37,108 bases of DNA from the IMG/VR virus record IMGVR_UViG_3300024520_000229, positions 1-37,108 of that record. One strand, given 5' to 3'. The notes under the pieces are model-generated. The model ran no database searches. It was given only the letters and a program-made list of their open reading frames with translations, and was not told the origin of the DNA. Source of the stretch: a virus. The position numbers and the translations under genes were made by a program. Numbering within the stretch: the stretch's first letter is position 1; each line of letters starts with the position of its first letter. Below are positions 14,415 to 23,736 of the stretch, piece by piece.

Positions 14415-16104
14415 ACTAATAGAAGAAATAATCTTAAAGGTCGATGTTGATTCTTCCGGCCTTGATGAAACAGTAGATAAAAGTACTGACTCAGTCGATG
14501 ACCTCACAAAAAGTGTAGATGATAATAAAAGCTCTTTAGGTGCTTGGGCTGCTGTTGCGGCCACTGCTGCCGGCATTGCTGGTATTGGTTTACTTGTTAA
14601 GACTCAGGCTGAGGCAGTTGTTGAAACAGATAAATATGCCAAGCGCTTAGGGATAGCCACCCAAGAACTAATGGCATTGCAAGCCGCTGCCGGATCATTT
14701 AATATTGAAGCGGAAGATGTAAACGAAGGCCTTAAGAATATGGTAGAGCGTTTGGGGGAAGCATCGCTTGAAGGTCAAGGCGCTACTTTTGACGCTATTA
14801 AAAGATTGGGCTTAGACCTTAAAGAACTTGAGTCATTATCTACTGAAGACAAATTCATCGCAATATCTGACGCATTATCTAAAGTTGAAAGCAATGCCGA
14901 GAGAACTTTCTTACAAATGGAAATAGGCCAAGAAGAGTTTTTTAAACTTGGCGAATTCATGCAGACTGGCGCGGGCGATATGCGTGACTTAATCAAAGAA
15001 TCAAAAAGATTAAGCGGGAGCCTTTCTGATTTAGATATTGAAAATATACGTGGTATGGAATCTGCCGCAGCAGGGTTATCCACTGCTTTTGGTTCTGTTT
15101 TCCAGGAGATAGCGGCCAACGTTGCTCCGGTAATGGAAACGCTTTTGGATATAGCCTCAGATTTATTTGTTTCTTTCCGCGAGGAAGGAATGCCATTAAT
15201 ACAAGTTTGGGCGACCGACTTAACAGACTCCTTTTTGAACTTTGTTAATAATATACTTCCCGCAATCTTAACGGTCGGAAGCGCTGTTTTTGATTCAATG
15301 GTAAATATAGTCATTGCCTTTGGTGATATTGTTGGCACTGTTTTTAGTACTATAGGAAGCGGGTGGGCGTTGCTTGGTAATGAAGTAGCCGGTGAAAGAA
15401 ACTGGATTGATGATATCACGGCTTCTATTTCAATAGCTGCTAAAGCTTGGCCGGAGTTATTACAGAACGCTTTTCTGAATATCGCAAGTTCTATCTCAAG
15501 TGTTTTATCTGCGGTTGAGGATAAGTTTTTTAGTGTTTTATTTGCTGTACAGACTGAGGCTCTTATTGCTGCGAATGCAATTGGTAAGATCAGCAATGAA
15601 GAACTAGAAGCCGGTATCATTGACATTGGTGAGAAGGAAGGCCAAAGAGATAGAGAGGGCGGGTTTTTTGATGAACTCAAGGCATCACAAGAATCATTAA
15701 TTGCCGGAAATAATGAAGTAATTGATAGCATAGCAAGTGAAATTGTATCTAGTCAGAATGGTTTTAAATCTGCTGTGGGTGAAGCAATAAGCAATCTAAA
15801 AGGCTCATTAAGTGGATTGGATAAAGTGGCTCTACCCGATAAAATTGACGGTAAGATAAAGCCCAAGCGGGACGATGATAAGAAGAAGAAAGAACAACAG
15901 CAAAAAATTAAATCACCATTTGAAGCGCTAGAGCTTGGAAGTAAAAAAGCCCTTGACTTATTGGCATCGCGAGAGACACCAAAAGAAGACGACTTACTTG
16001 ATGTTAATAAAATGCAATTAGAAGCCGCTGATAAAGCTGTGATTGCACTTGAGCAGATAGCAAAAAACAAAACTAATACAATTAATACCGGAACTTTAGG
16101 ATAA
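14407..16104 (+). CDS. Tape measure protein
   Basis: The longest tail gene before the fibres, 565 residues. It begins with ILKVDVDSSGLDETVDKS, the usual start of tape measures, followed by a hydrophobic helix at about 45-65 (WAAVAATAAGIAGIGLLV). Helical, alanine-rich regions (AAAGLSTAFGSVFQEIAANV) and a mid-protein hydrophobic part (about 280-360) follow, then a basic C-terminal coil with a Lys-rich run. It sets tail length and enters the host envelope at injection. By the rule of about 0.15 nm per residue the tail would be roughly 85 nm, an inference. Confidence 0.9.
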   Translation: MARLIEEIILKVDVDSSGLDETVDKSTDSVDDLTKSVDDNKSSLGAWAAVAATAAGIAGIGLLVKTQAEAVVETDKYAKRLGIATQELMALQAAAGSFNIEAEDVNEGLKNMVERLGEASLEGQGATFDAIKRLGLDLKELESLSTEDKFIAISDALSKVESNAERTFLQMEIGQEEFFKLGEFMQTGAGDMRDLIKESKRLSGSLSDLDIENIRGMESAAAGLSTAFGSVFQEIAANVAPVMETLLDIASDLFVSFREEGMPLIQVWATDLTDSFLNFVNNILPAILTVGSAVFDSMVNIVIAFGDIVGTVFSTIGSGWALLGNEVAGERNWIDDITASISIAAKAWPELLQNAFLNIASSISSVLSAVEDKFFSVLFAVQTEALIAANAIGKISNEELEAGIIDIGEKEGQRDREGGFFDELKASQESLIAGNNEVIDSIASEIVSSQNGFKSAVGEAISNLKGSLSGLDKVALPDKIDGKIKPKRDDDKKKKEQQQKIKSPFEALELGSKKALDLLASRETPKEDDLLDVNKMQLEAADKAVIALEQIAKNKTNTINTGTLG

Positions 16105-16946
16105 TGGCTACAATCGAAAAACTTAAAGCGGCTGATAAATTGACCGAGTCTGGTAATGTATTGACCTGCACATCTCCCTATTTATTAGTTATGAATACCG
16201 CAAGTGATGTAGTAGAGGCATATTTAGCTCTTACAAGCGCGGGCGCTCCTGCTTTAGGTGCTGAACATCCGAGCTTAAGTTCATTAATTGTTATTGATCG
16301 TGCAGTTGATCACTTTAAGAATCAAAAAGATAAGTTTACGGTTATTGTAAGCTACTCAAATCAAAGAACTGATATAGATGAGCAGAGCCAGGAAAATCCT
16401 TTAGACCTTCCGGCATCTATTAGCATGGATCAAGTAGACCGCCAAGTTCCTGTTGAGTTTGATGTTGAAACTGGATTAAAAATTAGGAATAGTGCCAAGC
16501 GGCCATTTGGTGCAATTACTGAGAACAAGCCGCTAACAAGAATAACCATTCAGAGAAACGAGCGCAATTATAATAACACAACCGCAAACACAATGCGTAA
16601 CACTATCAATAGATCTTCTTTTCGTATTGATGGATATACCTATGATACCGGAACTGTAAAACTAGAAAAGTATTTTGGAGATAAGCAGTTCGATAATGAA
16701 GGAAACTCGTATTATAGAATCACATATCAAATGCTAGTTGATGAGGAGAATGGTTTTGTAAGACAATTAATAGACCGTGGTGACAAGGATATTAATGGCG
16801 CTTCACCTGGAAAGAATGTCCCGATTGATAGCCAGGGTGCAGCCTTTTTAAGTGCTGGCGAGTTTATATTAGATCCAGACGCAGAGCCGGAAATAATAGA
16901 CGCTAACACACTAAGGAAAGCAAGCTTTTCACAGTTGAGATTATAA
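16104..16946 (+). CDS. Tail protein, probably distal tail, 280 aa
   Basis: It follows the tape measure with a 1-bp overlap, where distal tail proteins or their partners are found. The protein has many short strands (FTVIVSYSNQRTD, ITIQRNERNYNN) and mentions of paired Tyr/Thr-rich segments (FRIDGYTYDTGTVKLEKYFG). No enzyme motif is seen. I cannot assign it to a named family; baseplate or distal tail role is inferred from order. Confidence 0.6.
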   Translation: MATIEKLKAADKLTESGNVLTCTSPYLLVMNTASDVVEAYLALTSAGAPALGAEHPSLSSLIVIDRAVDHFKNQKDKFTVIVSYSNQRTDIDEQSQENPLDLPASISMDQVDRQVPVEFDVETGLKIRNSAKRPFGAITENKPLTRITIQRNERNYNNTTANTMRNTINRSSFRIDGYTYDTGTVKLEKYFGDKQFDNEGNSYYRITYQMLVDEENGFVRQLIDRGDKDINGASPGKNVPIDSQGAAFLSAGEFILDPDAEPEIIDANTLRKASFSQLRL

Positions 16947-17806
16947 TGCCGGAAAATAATATATATGCTTTTAGTAAAGCCTCAGACTTGCCAAGGGTTA
17001 GCAACTCAGTAAGATATACTGAGGCCAGGACTATTGGTGGTGGCAATATTGGCGGTTTTGACACTCCGCCTTTTTTCGCAAAAGTTACATCCATTATAGA
17101 AGAGACTGGAAACAAACAAGCTAAGGCAGTGGCTGTATTATTTAACGGAACTACAGCAGCTTTTGAGGTGCCGGATAAGGGATGGATTTTTGACTCGGAT
17201 AATACTGGCGTATATGGCCAAGAGAATATTTACTCAATATCTGAGATGGCGGTTGATGATATTGTGGAAGTTGTTCAATATGTCGATACTACAGACGTCT
17301 CCCAGTGGCTTGTTATGCCTTCCGGTGGCGGTGGCGCAGAACGTCCGGTTATAATGGCCGCTGGTGATGAATTCGAATTTGGCGCTATAATAACAAGCCC
17401 TCAAGATGAGACGGCATTAACTGTATTCACTGCTGAACAATCCATAACCTTCAAAACCCTACTTCCTTGGGGCGCGGTGGCCGATGTTCCAGATGACTTT
17501 AAGTTTATCGGTGATCTAGTTGGCACGATTTATTATACTGAATCTTACCCCAAAACTATTTGGTGCCGTCCTAATGAGACTTACCCCACTTTAGGCGGGA
17601 TTACTAACTTTGATTTACTGGATTCAAAAAGCCAAACCGCTACAGTTTTTGCGACTCCGGCCGGTGCTGAGTTAATACTTGACGACTTTGATAATGTAAA
17701 CGCCAGTACTCAATCAAGAGCTTATTTTAACGGCAAGCTCTTTGCCTGCTCATTCAATTTCAATGACGGTAATTTTTACTTAGATTATCCACTGATAGGT
17801 AATTAA
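16946..17806 (+). CDS. Tail-tip protein of unknown family, 286 aa
   Basis: The protein begins MPENNIYAFSKASDLPRVSN and then has a short beta-barrel-like stretch (KQAKAVAVLFNGTTAAFEVP, residues 53-72) seen in phage tail proteins that carry an OB-like or carrier domain. The second half is beta-rich with an acidic FDNVNAST stretch. It starts on the stop of the gene before. A baseplate hub or fibre-attachment part is likely from position only. Confidence 0.55.
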   Translation: MPENNIYAFSKASDLPRVSNSVRYTEARTIGGGNIGGFDTPPFFAKVTSIIEETGNKQAKAVAVLFNGTTAAFEVPDKGWIFDSDNTGVYGQENIYSISEMAVDDIVEVVQYVDTTDVSQWLVMPSGGGGAERPVIMAAGDEFEFGAIITSPQDETALTVFTAEQSITFKTLLPWGAVADVPDDFKFIGDLVGTIYYTESYPKTIWCRPNETYPTLGGITNFDLLDSKSQTATVFATPAGAELILDDFDNVNASTQSRAYFNGKLFACSFNFNDGNFYLDYPLIGN

Positions 17807-18862
17807 ATGCCAGATTCGCCACTTGCTGAAATTGATTGGAATAACCTAGAAAGCGCTAACTTAGTCACTGCCATGAACTTGCTTGAATTGGCTTTTTCAG
17901 AGCGTGTTAATATGCCCGCTTTGGTTAGCGCTTTTCGTGGTGGCCGTAGGGGGTGGCCGGACTTGGATTTATACCCGTGGTTATCCAATAGCCCACAATA
18001 CGGAAAAGATGATTGGCCGATGATTTGGTATAAATTTACAAACTTTGATGATCAGACTTTAAACGCTTATTTATCTCAAACGAAAATAGACAATGCATTG
18101 GGAACCATAGTTCCAGGTAGTGGGTTTAGTTACTCAAATTACAAGCAAGATGAGGCACAGATATTTTTAGATCACGCCATTACAGCATGGCCAACGATGG
18201 ATATAATAAACCCTATTAACGTGAAGAAGTGGTATGATATTATCACAAGCCTTAAAAAAATATGTGTTGAATATCACTATCACAGCGGGAATAATTATAT
18301 TGAATCATATGCTGAAGGCATAATGAAGCAGCCTATTAACTTTCCTCAGTATGGCCAAGTATGGTATGAAGGTGGCCCAAATCCACCACAAAGCCAACTT
18401 CCTACTGATTGGGCTTTGTTATTCAATGGCCCACAAACAAAACAGGTAGTTTCTAAATTATTTCCGTATTTCAATCAGCCCTTAAATGCGTATATTAGAA
18501 TGACTGCTAGTAGATACTCTATATATAACACAAAAGGTTACTCCCGCTTCAGTAATGCTGATTATGTAAATACGGGATTAATAGGAATCCCTGAGTCTAT
18601 CGCATATGGAAGCTATAATTTTTATCAAAATGGCGCGGTTGATTATGTCCATGGATTGGGTTCTCAATCGTTAGAGATAAGACAATTAGGTGCAGTAACA
18701 AGGACTGCATTAGCAGGAAATATATTAGAGCGCTCTCTTGCTGTTCCTGTGATGCCAGAGCCTACTTATTCAGGCAGCACTATAGATTTTTCTCTCAATA
18801 CACCTTATGCAATATATGAAAATTGGGATATAGAAGGCGGCTTCATTTACTACACGCCTTAA
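17807..18862 (+). CDS. Tail-tip or fibre-associated protein, 351 aa
   Basis: An aromatic-rich protein (many Tyr, Trp and Asn; DDWPMIWYKFTNFDDQTLNAY near residues 65-85). No signal peptide, coiled coil or known enzyme motif is evident. It starts one base after the previous stop and is followed by a 57-bp gap with a small GCCT/AGGC hairpin and an AAGGA site for the fibre gene. Composition recalls carbohydrate-binding virion proteins, but no family can be given. Confidence 0.55.
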   Translation: MPDSPLAEIDWNNLESANLVTAMNLLELAFSERVNMPALVSAFRGGRRGWPDLDLYPWLSNSPQYGKDDWPMIWYKFTNFDDQTLNAYLSQTKIDNALGTIVPGSGFSYSNYKQDEAQIFLDHAITAWPTMDIINPINVKKWYDIITSLKKICVEYHYHSGNNYIESYAEGIMKQPINFPQYGQVWYEGGPNPPQSQLPTDWALLFNGPQTKQVVSKLFPYFNQPLNAYIRMTASRYSIYNTKGYSRFSNADYVNTGLIGIPESIAYGSYNFYQNGAVDYVHGLGSQSLEIRQLGAVTRTALAGNILERSLAVPVMPEPTYSGSTIDFSLNTPYAIYENWDIEGGFIYYTP

Positions 18863-18919
18863 GGTCATTTGAAATCGCCTAGTTGAAAGGCTAAATTAAA
18901 AATAAACTCAAGGAATAAA

Positions 18920-21235
18920 ATGGATACTCCAACCTATCCCGCTACTATAATTGTAGGTGGCCCAAGTCAAACAACTTTATTCAGTGGATTACCTCTTGCG
19001 CGTGGGTTAGATTCTACCGCTTTAGTCTCAAGACAGTCCGGTTCAATACCTGCCACTTTTTATGCAGCAGACGGAACAACGCCATTTGATTTAAGTACAG
19101 CCACAGCTACAGCCGAGGTCGTGCCTTGGAATACAGATGTAACTCCAATTGCATTAACTGCCAATATTGTTTCAAATGTTGTGACAATATCATGGGTTAA
19201 AGATACAATAGACGCGAGTTGGTCAACATATGCTCAGGATAGAGACGGGGCAATTGCATTAACGGTTAAAGTTGAAGAGACCGGAACCGCTGACTTTATC
19301 CAAGTTTATACACGATTTAATATTGTTGATGGTGACTTTTCAGGCGATGCCCAAACAACGCCATTAATAGAATTTCAGTATACTTGGAATGATGCAATTG
19401 CCTCTGAATGGACAAAATATGGCCGTGGTACTCCGGTATTAATGGGCAATGCTTTGAGTTATCTAGCAGCTGCCGGAAAGAACGACTGGGGAACGGTAAT
19501 AGACAAGGATCTAACAACGGCACCGGCCGGAGTTGATAACGCTCAGTATTTAATTGCCGGTATTGGTGGCGCTTGGTCTACTGGTACAATTGGCGATATA
19601 GCACGCTACTCCCTGGCCGATACAGTTTGGTATTTTAAGACGCCAACTGATGGAAACTTTGTTTTTGTTGCCGATGAAAATGTGAGCTATCGTTATGACG
19701 GTGCAGCTTGGGCAATTGATCAGGTAACCCATGCTGGACAAGTAACAGGCTCAACTGTTTTAAGCGTTGACGCAACTGCCATTACAGATCAATCTACAGT
19801 GACCGCGACAACTGGCGATTTACTTCTTGCCTCACGGGCCGGAGTCTTAAAAAAGATTGATGTTGTCGATTTTAACGGAAACATGAACACTAGCGTCTAT
19901 GATTTATCGGCCGTGAATGAGCAACTCGTGGGACTTACAGCCGTTCAGTCAATGACTAATAAAGATGTAAACGGGGTTACTTTGGCGACTGGTGGCGCAA
20001 GTACTCAATACTTATCCGCTGCCGGAACTTACAACACTCCGGCCGGTGCTGGTGATATGGATACAGCCACTTATGATCCTGCCGCTATTGGTGAGCAGCT
20101 TGTGGGGCTTACTGCCGTTCAGGCTTTAACGGATAAGACAGTAAATGGCGTAAACTTACAAAGTACAGGTTTGCCTACTGTTTTCCTTTCCGGTACTGGC
20201 TCATATGGTATACCTGCAGGCTTGGGTGATATGGCGGCAAGTGTTTATGATGCTGCGGCCGTGAATGAGCAACTCGTGGGCTTAACGGCATCGCAGAACC
20301 TTACAAATAAAAGTGTTAATACAGTCACTCTTGTGGCCGGTGGTTCTGCATCACAATATTTAAGTCAAGCCGGAACTTATAATACTCCGGCCGGTGCCGG
20401 TGATATGCTTAAGGCGGCTTATGATGCGGCCAATATAAATGAGCAACTAGTGGGTTTAGTTGCCACTCAATTGCTAACAAATAAAACTATTAACGGTGTT
20501 ATTCTCGCTTCTGGTGGATCTCCTGTTCTATTTCTAAATCAAGCCGGTAATTATGTGACCCCTGCCGGTGGCGGTGATATGACCGCTGCGGTTTATGATG
20601 CTGCCGCAATAACCGAGCAAGTTGTAGGATTGACCGCTACTCAGTCACTAACTAATAAAACTATTAACGGTGTTGTGCCGGTAAGTGGCGGAAGCTCCAC
20701 AGCATTTTTAAATCAGTTTGGTACTTATACAACGCCAGGATCTACCGGAGAAGCAAACACAGCTTCAAACGTTGGTGGGTTTACTGGATTATATAAGCAA
20801 AAAACTGGCGTTGATCTAGAATTTAAGACCGTTCAAAGCTCGGACAGCTCACTCACAATCACAAGTAATACAAGTGATTTGGATATTGTAATAGACCAAG
20901 CGAAAATAGCGGCCGGAACTGATAACGATCAAACCGGAACGACCTACACGCTCGTTTTAGCCGATGCTGATAACAAAACAGTATGGATGAATAACGCGGC
21001 CGCTAATGTCTTGACAGTCCCAACAAATGCAAGTGTAGCTTTTTCAGTTGGTGCTAAAATCAATGTTATGATGGAAGGCGCGGGAGTTACTTCAATTACC
21101 GGAGATACGGGCGTAACGGTTAATGGTGTTTCTGCGGGAAGTGGTGCAATTAATAATCAATATCAAGGCGTTACTTTGACCAAGCGGGCAACTAATACAT
21201 GGATCGTGACAGGTGATGTTGGAACGGTGGCATAA
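18920..21235 (+). CDS. Tail fibre with five tandem repeats
   Basis: A 771-residue fibre. Residues 1-130 are a beta-rich attachment part (an Ig- or BppU-like start: TALVSRQSGSIPATFYAADG). Residues about 320-610 hold five copies of a 57-58-residue unit with the pattern GDM..YD.A.I.EQLVGLTA.Q.LTNKT.NGV, spaced 171-174 bp apart in the DNA. The end (from about 640) is a beta-rich tip with NVLTVPTNASVAFSVGAKIN, as in many marine phage fibres. It most likely extends from the tail tip and binds host surface glycans. The repeats can recombine and alter fibre length. Confidence 0.8.
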   Translation: MDTPTYPATIIVGGPSQTTLFSGLPLARGLDSTALVSRQSGSIPATFYAADGTTPFDLSTATATAEVVPWNTDVTPIALTANIVSNVVTISWVKDTIDASWSTYAQDRDGAIALTVKVEETGTADFIQVYTRFNIVDGDFSGDAQTTPLIEFQYTWNDAIASEWTKYGRGTPVLMGNALSYLAAAGKNDWGTVIDKDLTTAPAGVDNAQYLIAGIGGAWSTGTIGDIARYSLADTVWYFKTPTDGNFVFVADENVSYRYDGAAWAIDQVTHAGQVTGSTVLSVDATAITDQSTVTATTGDLLLASRAGVLKKIDVVDFNGNMNTSVYDLSAVNEQLVGLTAVQSMTNKDVNGVTLATGGASTQYLSAAGTYNTPAGAGDMDTATYDPAAIGEQLVGLTAVQALTDKTVNGVNLQSTGLPTVFLSGTGSYGIPAGLGDMAASVYDAAAVNEQLVGLTASQNLTNKSVNTVTLVAGGSASQYLSQAGTYNTPAGAGDMLKAAYDAANINEQLVGLVATQLLTNKTINGVILASGGSPVLFLNQAGNYVTPAGGGDMTAAVYDAAAITEQVVGLTATQSLTNKTINGVVPVSGGSSTAFLNQFGTYTTPGSTGEANTASNVGGFTGLYKQKTGVDLEFKTVQSSDSSLTITSNTSDLDIVIDQAKIAAGTDNDQTGTTYTLVLADADNKTVWMNNAAANVLTVPTNASVAFSVGAKINVMMEGAGVTSITGDTGVTVNGVSAGSGAINNQYQGVTLTKRATNTWIVTGDVGTVA

Positions 21236-21975
21236 TGAGCTTCTTACTAAGACGTGGTGTAATATCATCTGCTTTGGCCTCTGGTAGTGCCACCTATGCG
21301 GCCAACACTGCTAATTTTAACGGAGTTGATGAGTATTTAGCTACTACATCAACTATCTCGGTGTCTGGGTCAATCTCATATGGTGGATGGGTCAAGCAAA
21401 GTTCATCACGGACTGGCTTTAGTGGTATGTGGGGGATGTATAATGGCTTTAGCACCACAAGTAGTAGTTTTGGGTCTACGTGGTGGACAACTGACAAGCC
21501 ATCTTTTTACTTTGTTAATGGCACATCGGGCGTTCAATTTGACTCGCTCACTGCTTTAAATTTGGATCAGTGGTACTATCTCATGTGTGTCTATAATGGT
21601 AGCACAGTGAAGATATACCACGATGGAGTTGAAGATAACTCCGTCGCATATTCTGCCGGTTTTAATGCCCCAACACAGGTATTTAAAGTCGGAAAAGATA
21701 TTGATGGGCAATTTTTAGGCTCAATGATGTATCCACAATTATATGACAAGGCTTTATCAGCCGCTGAAGTGCTCGAAGCTTATAATAGTGGTAACCCTAA
21801 ATGCTACGCTTCATTAAGCTCTGGATTAAAGACTGATTTGAAATTATATCCAAGAGCGGGTAATTTTGATGGAAATACAGGAGATGAACTCGTGGATCAG
21901 AGCGGCTCCGGCAACACACTCACCAACTATAACGCCACGCCATTTACTGGCTCAGGCTTAAGTGTTGAGTGCTAA
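21235..21975 (+). CDS. LamG/concanavalin-like virion protein
   Basis: A 246-residue protein. Residues about 25-185 match the LamG jelly-roll: YLATTSTISVSGSISYGGWV, LDQWYYLMCVYNGSTVKIYH and DGVEDNSVAYSAGF, ending in LYDKALSAAEVLEAYNSG, a very typical LamG_3 end. It likely binds sugars and caps or decorates the fibre, as it begins on the fibre stop (ATGA). A hydrophobic start could be a peptide for attachment rather than secretion. Confidence 0.8.
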   Translation: MSFLLRRGVISSALASGSATYAANTANFNGVDEYLATTSTISVSGSISYGGWVKQSSSRTGFSGMWGMYNGFSTTSSSFGSTWWTTDKPSFYFVNGTSGVQFDSLTALNLDQWYYLMCVYNGSTVKIYHDGVEDNSVAYSAGFNAPTQVFKVGKDIDGQFLGSMMYPQLYDKALSAAEVLEAYNSGNPKCYASLSSGLKTDLKLYPRAGNFDGNTGDELVDQSGSGNTLTNYNATPFTGSGLSVEC

Positions 21976-21989
21976 TAAAAGGAAATACT

Positions 21990-22316
21990 ATGAATAACAT
22001 AAAATACTACATATGCACTTATGATGATTACGAAGATACGGGTCAATTCACGCGCAACCCTGCAAAGATGAATAGAAAAGGTCAGATGATCAAAGGTAAA
22101 TGGAAGACTAAAAAGCTTTCAAAAGCTCATACAGTTGGCCATGAGAGAAAGAGCCTTGACGGTACTAAATTTATTACTTGGTGTGATACGGATATAAAAG
22201 GCCAAGGCATGTTTAAATGGATGACGGGCAATGAGCCTGAGTTCACCCACGCTGAGATTCTAGAAGAACTTAAAGGCCCCGAATGGTTTGACCCCGAAGC
22301 GGTACTTCACACATGA
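21990..22316 (+). CDS. Unknown protein before the lysis region, 108 aa
   Basis: ATG 21990 follows AAAAGGAAATACT; an in-frame GTG upstream would add seven residues. The protein starts MNNIKYYICTYDDYEDTGQF and is basic in the middle (MNRKGQMIKGKWKTKK) and acidic at the end. No family is recognised. It overlaps the next gene by 4 bp, so both are co-translated between the fibres and the spanins. Confidence 0.65.
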   Translation: MNNIKYYICTYDDYEDTGQFTRNPAKMNRKGQMIKGKWKTKKLSKAHTVGHERKSLDGTKFITWCDTDIKGQGMFKWMTGNEPEFTHAEILEELKGPEWFDPEAVLHT

Positions 22317-22699
22317 ACCCCGAACGCTATTTAAAGCTACTACCAGAGTATGACCTATATTGTAAATTAATAGGCCAATACGATAACCGAAAGGATTATG
22401 CAGGGCCGGAAAATTCTGAGCTTTCCGCCTTGATACCTCACTCGCTTTATGGGATGGACTGCAATATAGCTTTCTATGCCCATGATGCTTTATATGAGCA
22501 AGGCGGCCAGAAGAAAGACCGCTTCAAAGCTGATGCAATAATGCTTGTGACTATGCTTTGGGTTATCGAAAACCATCCAGACAGCAAATGGATTTACGGC
22601 TTTAACTGGGCAAAAAGACACTTAGCCAGGCTTCGAGCGATAAAGTATTTTGAAGCTGTAAGATCACTCGGGTACAAACATTTTAAGTTTGTTACATAA
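22313..22699 (+). CDS. Unknown protein with HDALY motif, DUF1353-like?
   Basis: A 128-residue protein. IPHSLYGMDCNIAFYAHDALYEQ followed by KADAIMLVTM recalls the HD-LY...AD pattern of small phage proteins of the DUF1353 type, and distantly of the active-site helix of phospholipase A2. The pattern is suggestive, not decisive. Between fibres and spanins an envelope-active enzyme would fit, and no other lysis enzyme is recognised in this window. Confidence 0.45.
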   Translation: MNPERYLKLLPEYDLYCKLIGQYDNRKDYAGPENSELSALIPHSLYGMDCNIAFYAHDALYEQGGQKKDRFKADAIMLVTMLWVIENHPDSKWIYGFNWAKRHLARLRAIKYFEAVRSLGYKHFKFVT

Positions 22700-22706
22700 T
22701 TGTAAT

Positions 22707-22735
22707 TTGTACTTACAAAAAGGAACCACTATTGT
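22707..22735 (+). promoter_or_regulatory. Candidate promoter for the spanin genes, with palindromes
   Basis: TTGTAC (22707-22712), 17 bp, TATTGT (22730-22735). Two inverted repeats flank it: TTGTAA-TTTGTAC-TTACAA and CACTAT-TGTA-ATAGTG. They could be operators or RNA hairpins that set timing of lysis. Confidence 0.5.
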
Positions 22736-22773
22736 AATAGTGTGATTACTTTAAAAAAGGCTATATTAAAAAG

Positions 22774-23106
22774 ATGATACAAGACATATATTTAATTATG
22801 AGCGCAATAGTTGGCTTGACTGTATTTGTAGTAAGACTACAAGCGACCGCCAAGGATAACGCCAAAAACCATACAGAGTTGAAGCACGAGATGAATAACC
22901 GGACTGACAGCTTAAAGGTCGAGCTTAATACGAAAGTGGATAAGCTTGAAAGGTGTGTACTTGAAAAGATCGAGGCACTAGAGAAACAAAACACTAAAAC
23001 ACAAATGGAGATAGTCGGCATTAAAGGCGATACAAAGCATATTCGCGAAAGCCTGCATAATATAATTAATCAGATCAATCAACATGTGTTGACTAAAGAT
23101 GCGTAA
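22774..23106 (+). CDS. Putative inner-membrane spanin (Rz-like)
   Basis: A 110-residue protein with one N-terminal membrane helix (IYLIMSAIVGLTVFVVRLQ, residues 5-23) and then a long coiled coil (about 28-100) rich in Lys, Glu and Leu. This is the form of an i-spanin, which spans the periplasm and fuses the membranes together with a lipoprotein partner. The partner gene overlaps it by 8 bp, the classical arrangement. An XhlA-like lysis accessory would be the alternative. Confidence 0.7.
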   Translation: MIQDIYLIMSAIVGLTVFVVRLQATAKDNAKNHTELKHEMNNRTDSLKVELNTKVDKLERCVLEKIEALEKQNTKTQMEIVGIKGDTKHIRESLHNIINQINQHVLTKDA

Positions 23107-23323
23107 ACTTTTGTTTATATCAATTACACTTTTGTTTACATCTTGCCACACTACAATAAAAAGCCCCGTAACTCAGATTGAGTACACGGGGGTTATTGAT
23201 AGAAGCGGGTTAACTATTACTGCGTCCCCGCCCCTCTGGGCTTCCGCTTGTGATCTTTACGATTGGCTTAAGGATTCAATAGCCAGTCAAACAGAACCAC
23301 AAGAAGAATTATTGCCAGAGTGA
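23099..23323 (+). CDS. Putative outer-membrane spanin lipoprotein (Rz1-like)
   Basis: A 74-residue protein with a lipoprotein signal: MRKLLFISITLLFTSC, with the lipobox at LFTSC and Cys16 as the acylated residue. The mature part is short and contains SPPLW, a small proline-rich feature. It should sit in the outer membrane and bind the coiled-coil protein encoded just upstream. This shows that the host has two membranes. It ends 3 bp from a convergent gene, without a terminator in between. Confidence 0.75.
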   Translation: MRKLLFISITLLFTSCHTTIKSPVTQIEYTGVIDRSGLTITASPPLWASACDLYDWLKDSIASQTEPQEELLPE

Positions 23324-23326
23324 TCA

Positions 23327-23734
23327 TCAGAAAGGCACATCAACGTTGTCAATCGTTTCTTGGAAGTTTGGCGCGGGTGCAATCTGCGGTGGTGCCGGTT
23401 GCTGATATGCTGCCGGAGCGGGGCCAGGCATTTGACCTTGTCCTTGACTGGTATTGATCTTGCCAAGCTGAAGAGTATTAAAGTACTTGTCTACGCCTTG
23501 GGGATTAGTCCACTTTCTACCTTTAAGATAAAACAAAACAGTAACTTCCTGCCCAATTTGGAAGCTATCCAAAGCCTCACATCTATCCTGTATAGCCTCA
23601 AACTTAATAAGCTCTGGTTGGTATTCTGGTTTATTACTTGGCACCTCCAAGACAAATTCACGCTTTGTAAAAGTCTCAGTAATCTGCACTGTGTCTTCAA
23701 TTACTATGATCGTTCCGGTTATTTCGTTACTCAT
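23327..23734 (-). CDS. SSB-like protein of DUF3127 type
   Basis: A 135-residue protein. The start (MSNEITGTIIVIEDTVQITE then FTKREFVLEV) and IKFEAIQDRCEALDSFQIGQ, VTVLFYLKGRKW match the OB-fold DUF3127 pattern. The tail is rich in Pro/Gln/Ala and ends NVDVPF, like the acidic tip by which bacterial SSB recruits partners. It would coat single-stranded DNA in replication and recombination. It is the last gene of the leftward operon and lies next to the putative annealing protein gene. Confidence 0.8.
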   Translation of the reverse strand: MSNEITGTIIVIEDTVQITETFTKREFVLEVPSNKPEYQPELIKFEAIQDRCEALDSFQIGQEVTVLFYLKGRKWTNPQGVDKYFNTLQLGKINTSQGQGQMPGPAPAAYQQPAPPQIAPAPNFQETIDNVDVPF

Positions 23735-23736
23735 TT

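Noticed and set aside
14775-15731. A 318-codon open frame on the minus strand
   Set aside because: It lies wholly inside the tape measure gene, opposite its codons, has a Ser/Ile-rich composition typical of antisense frames and no ribosome site or operon context.
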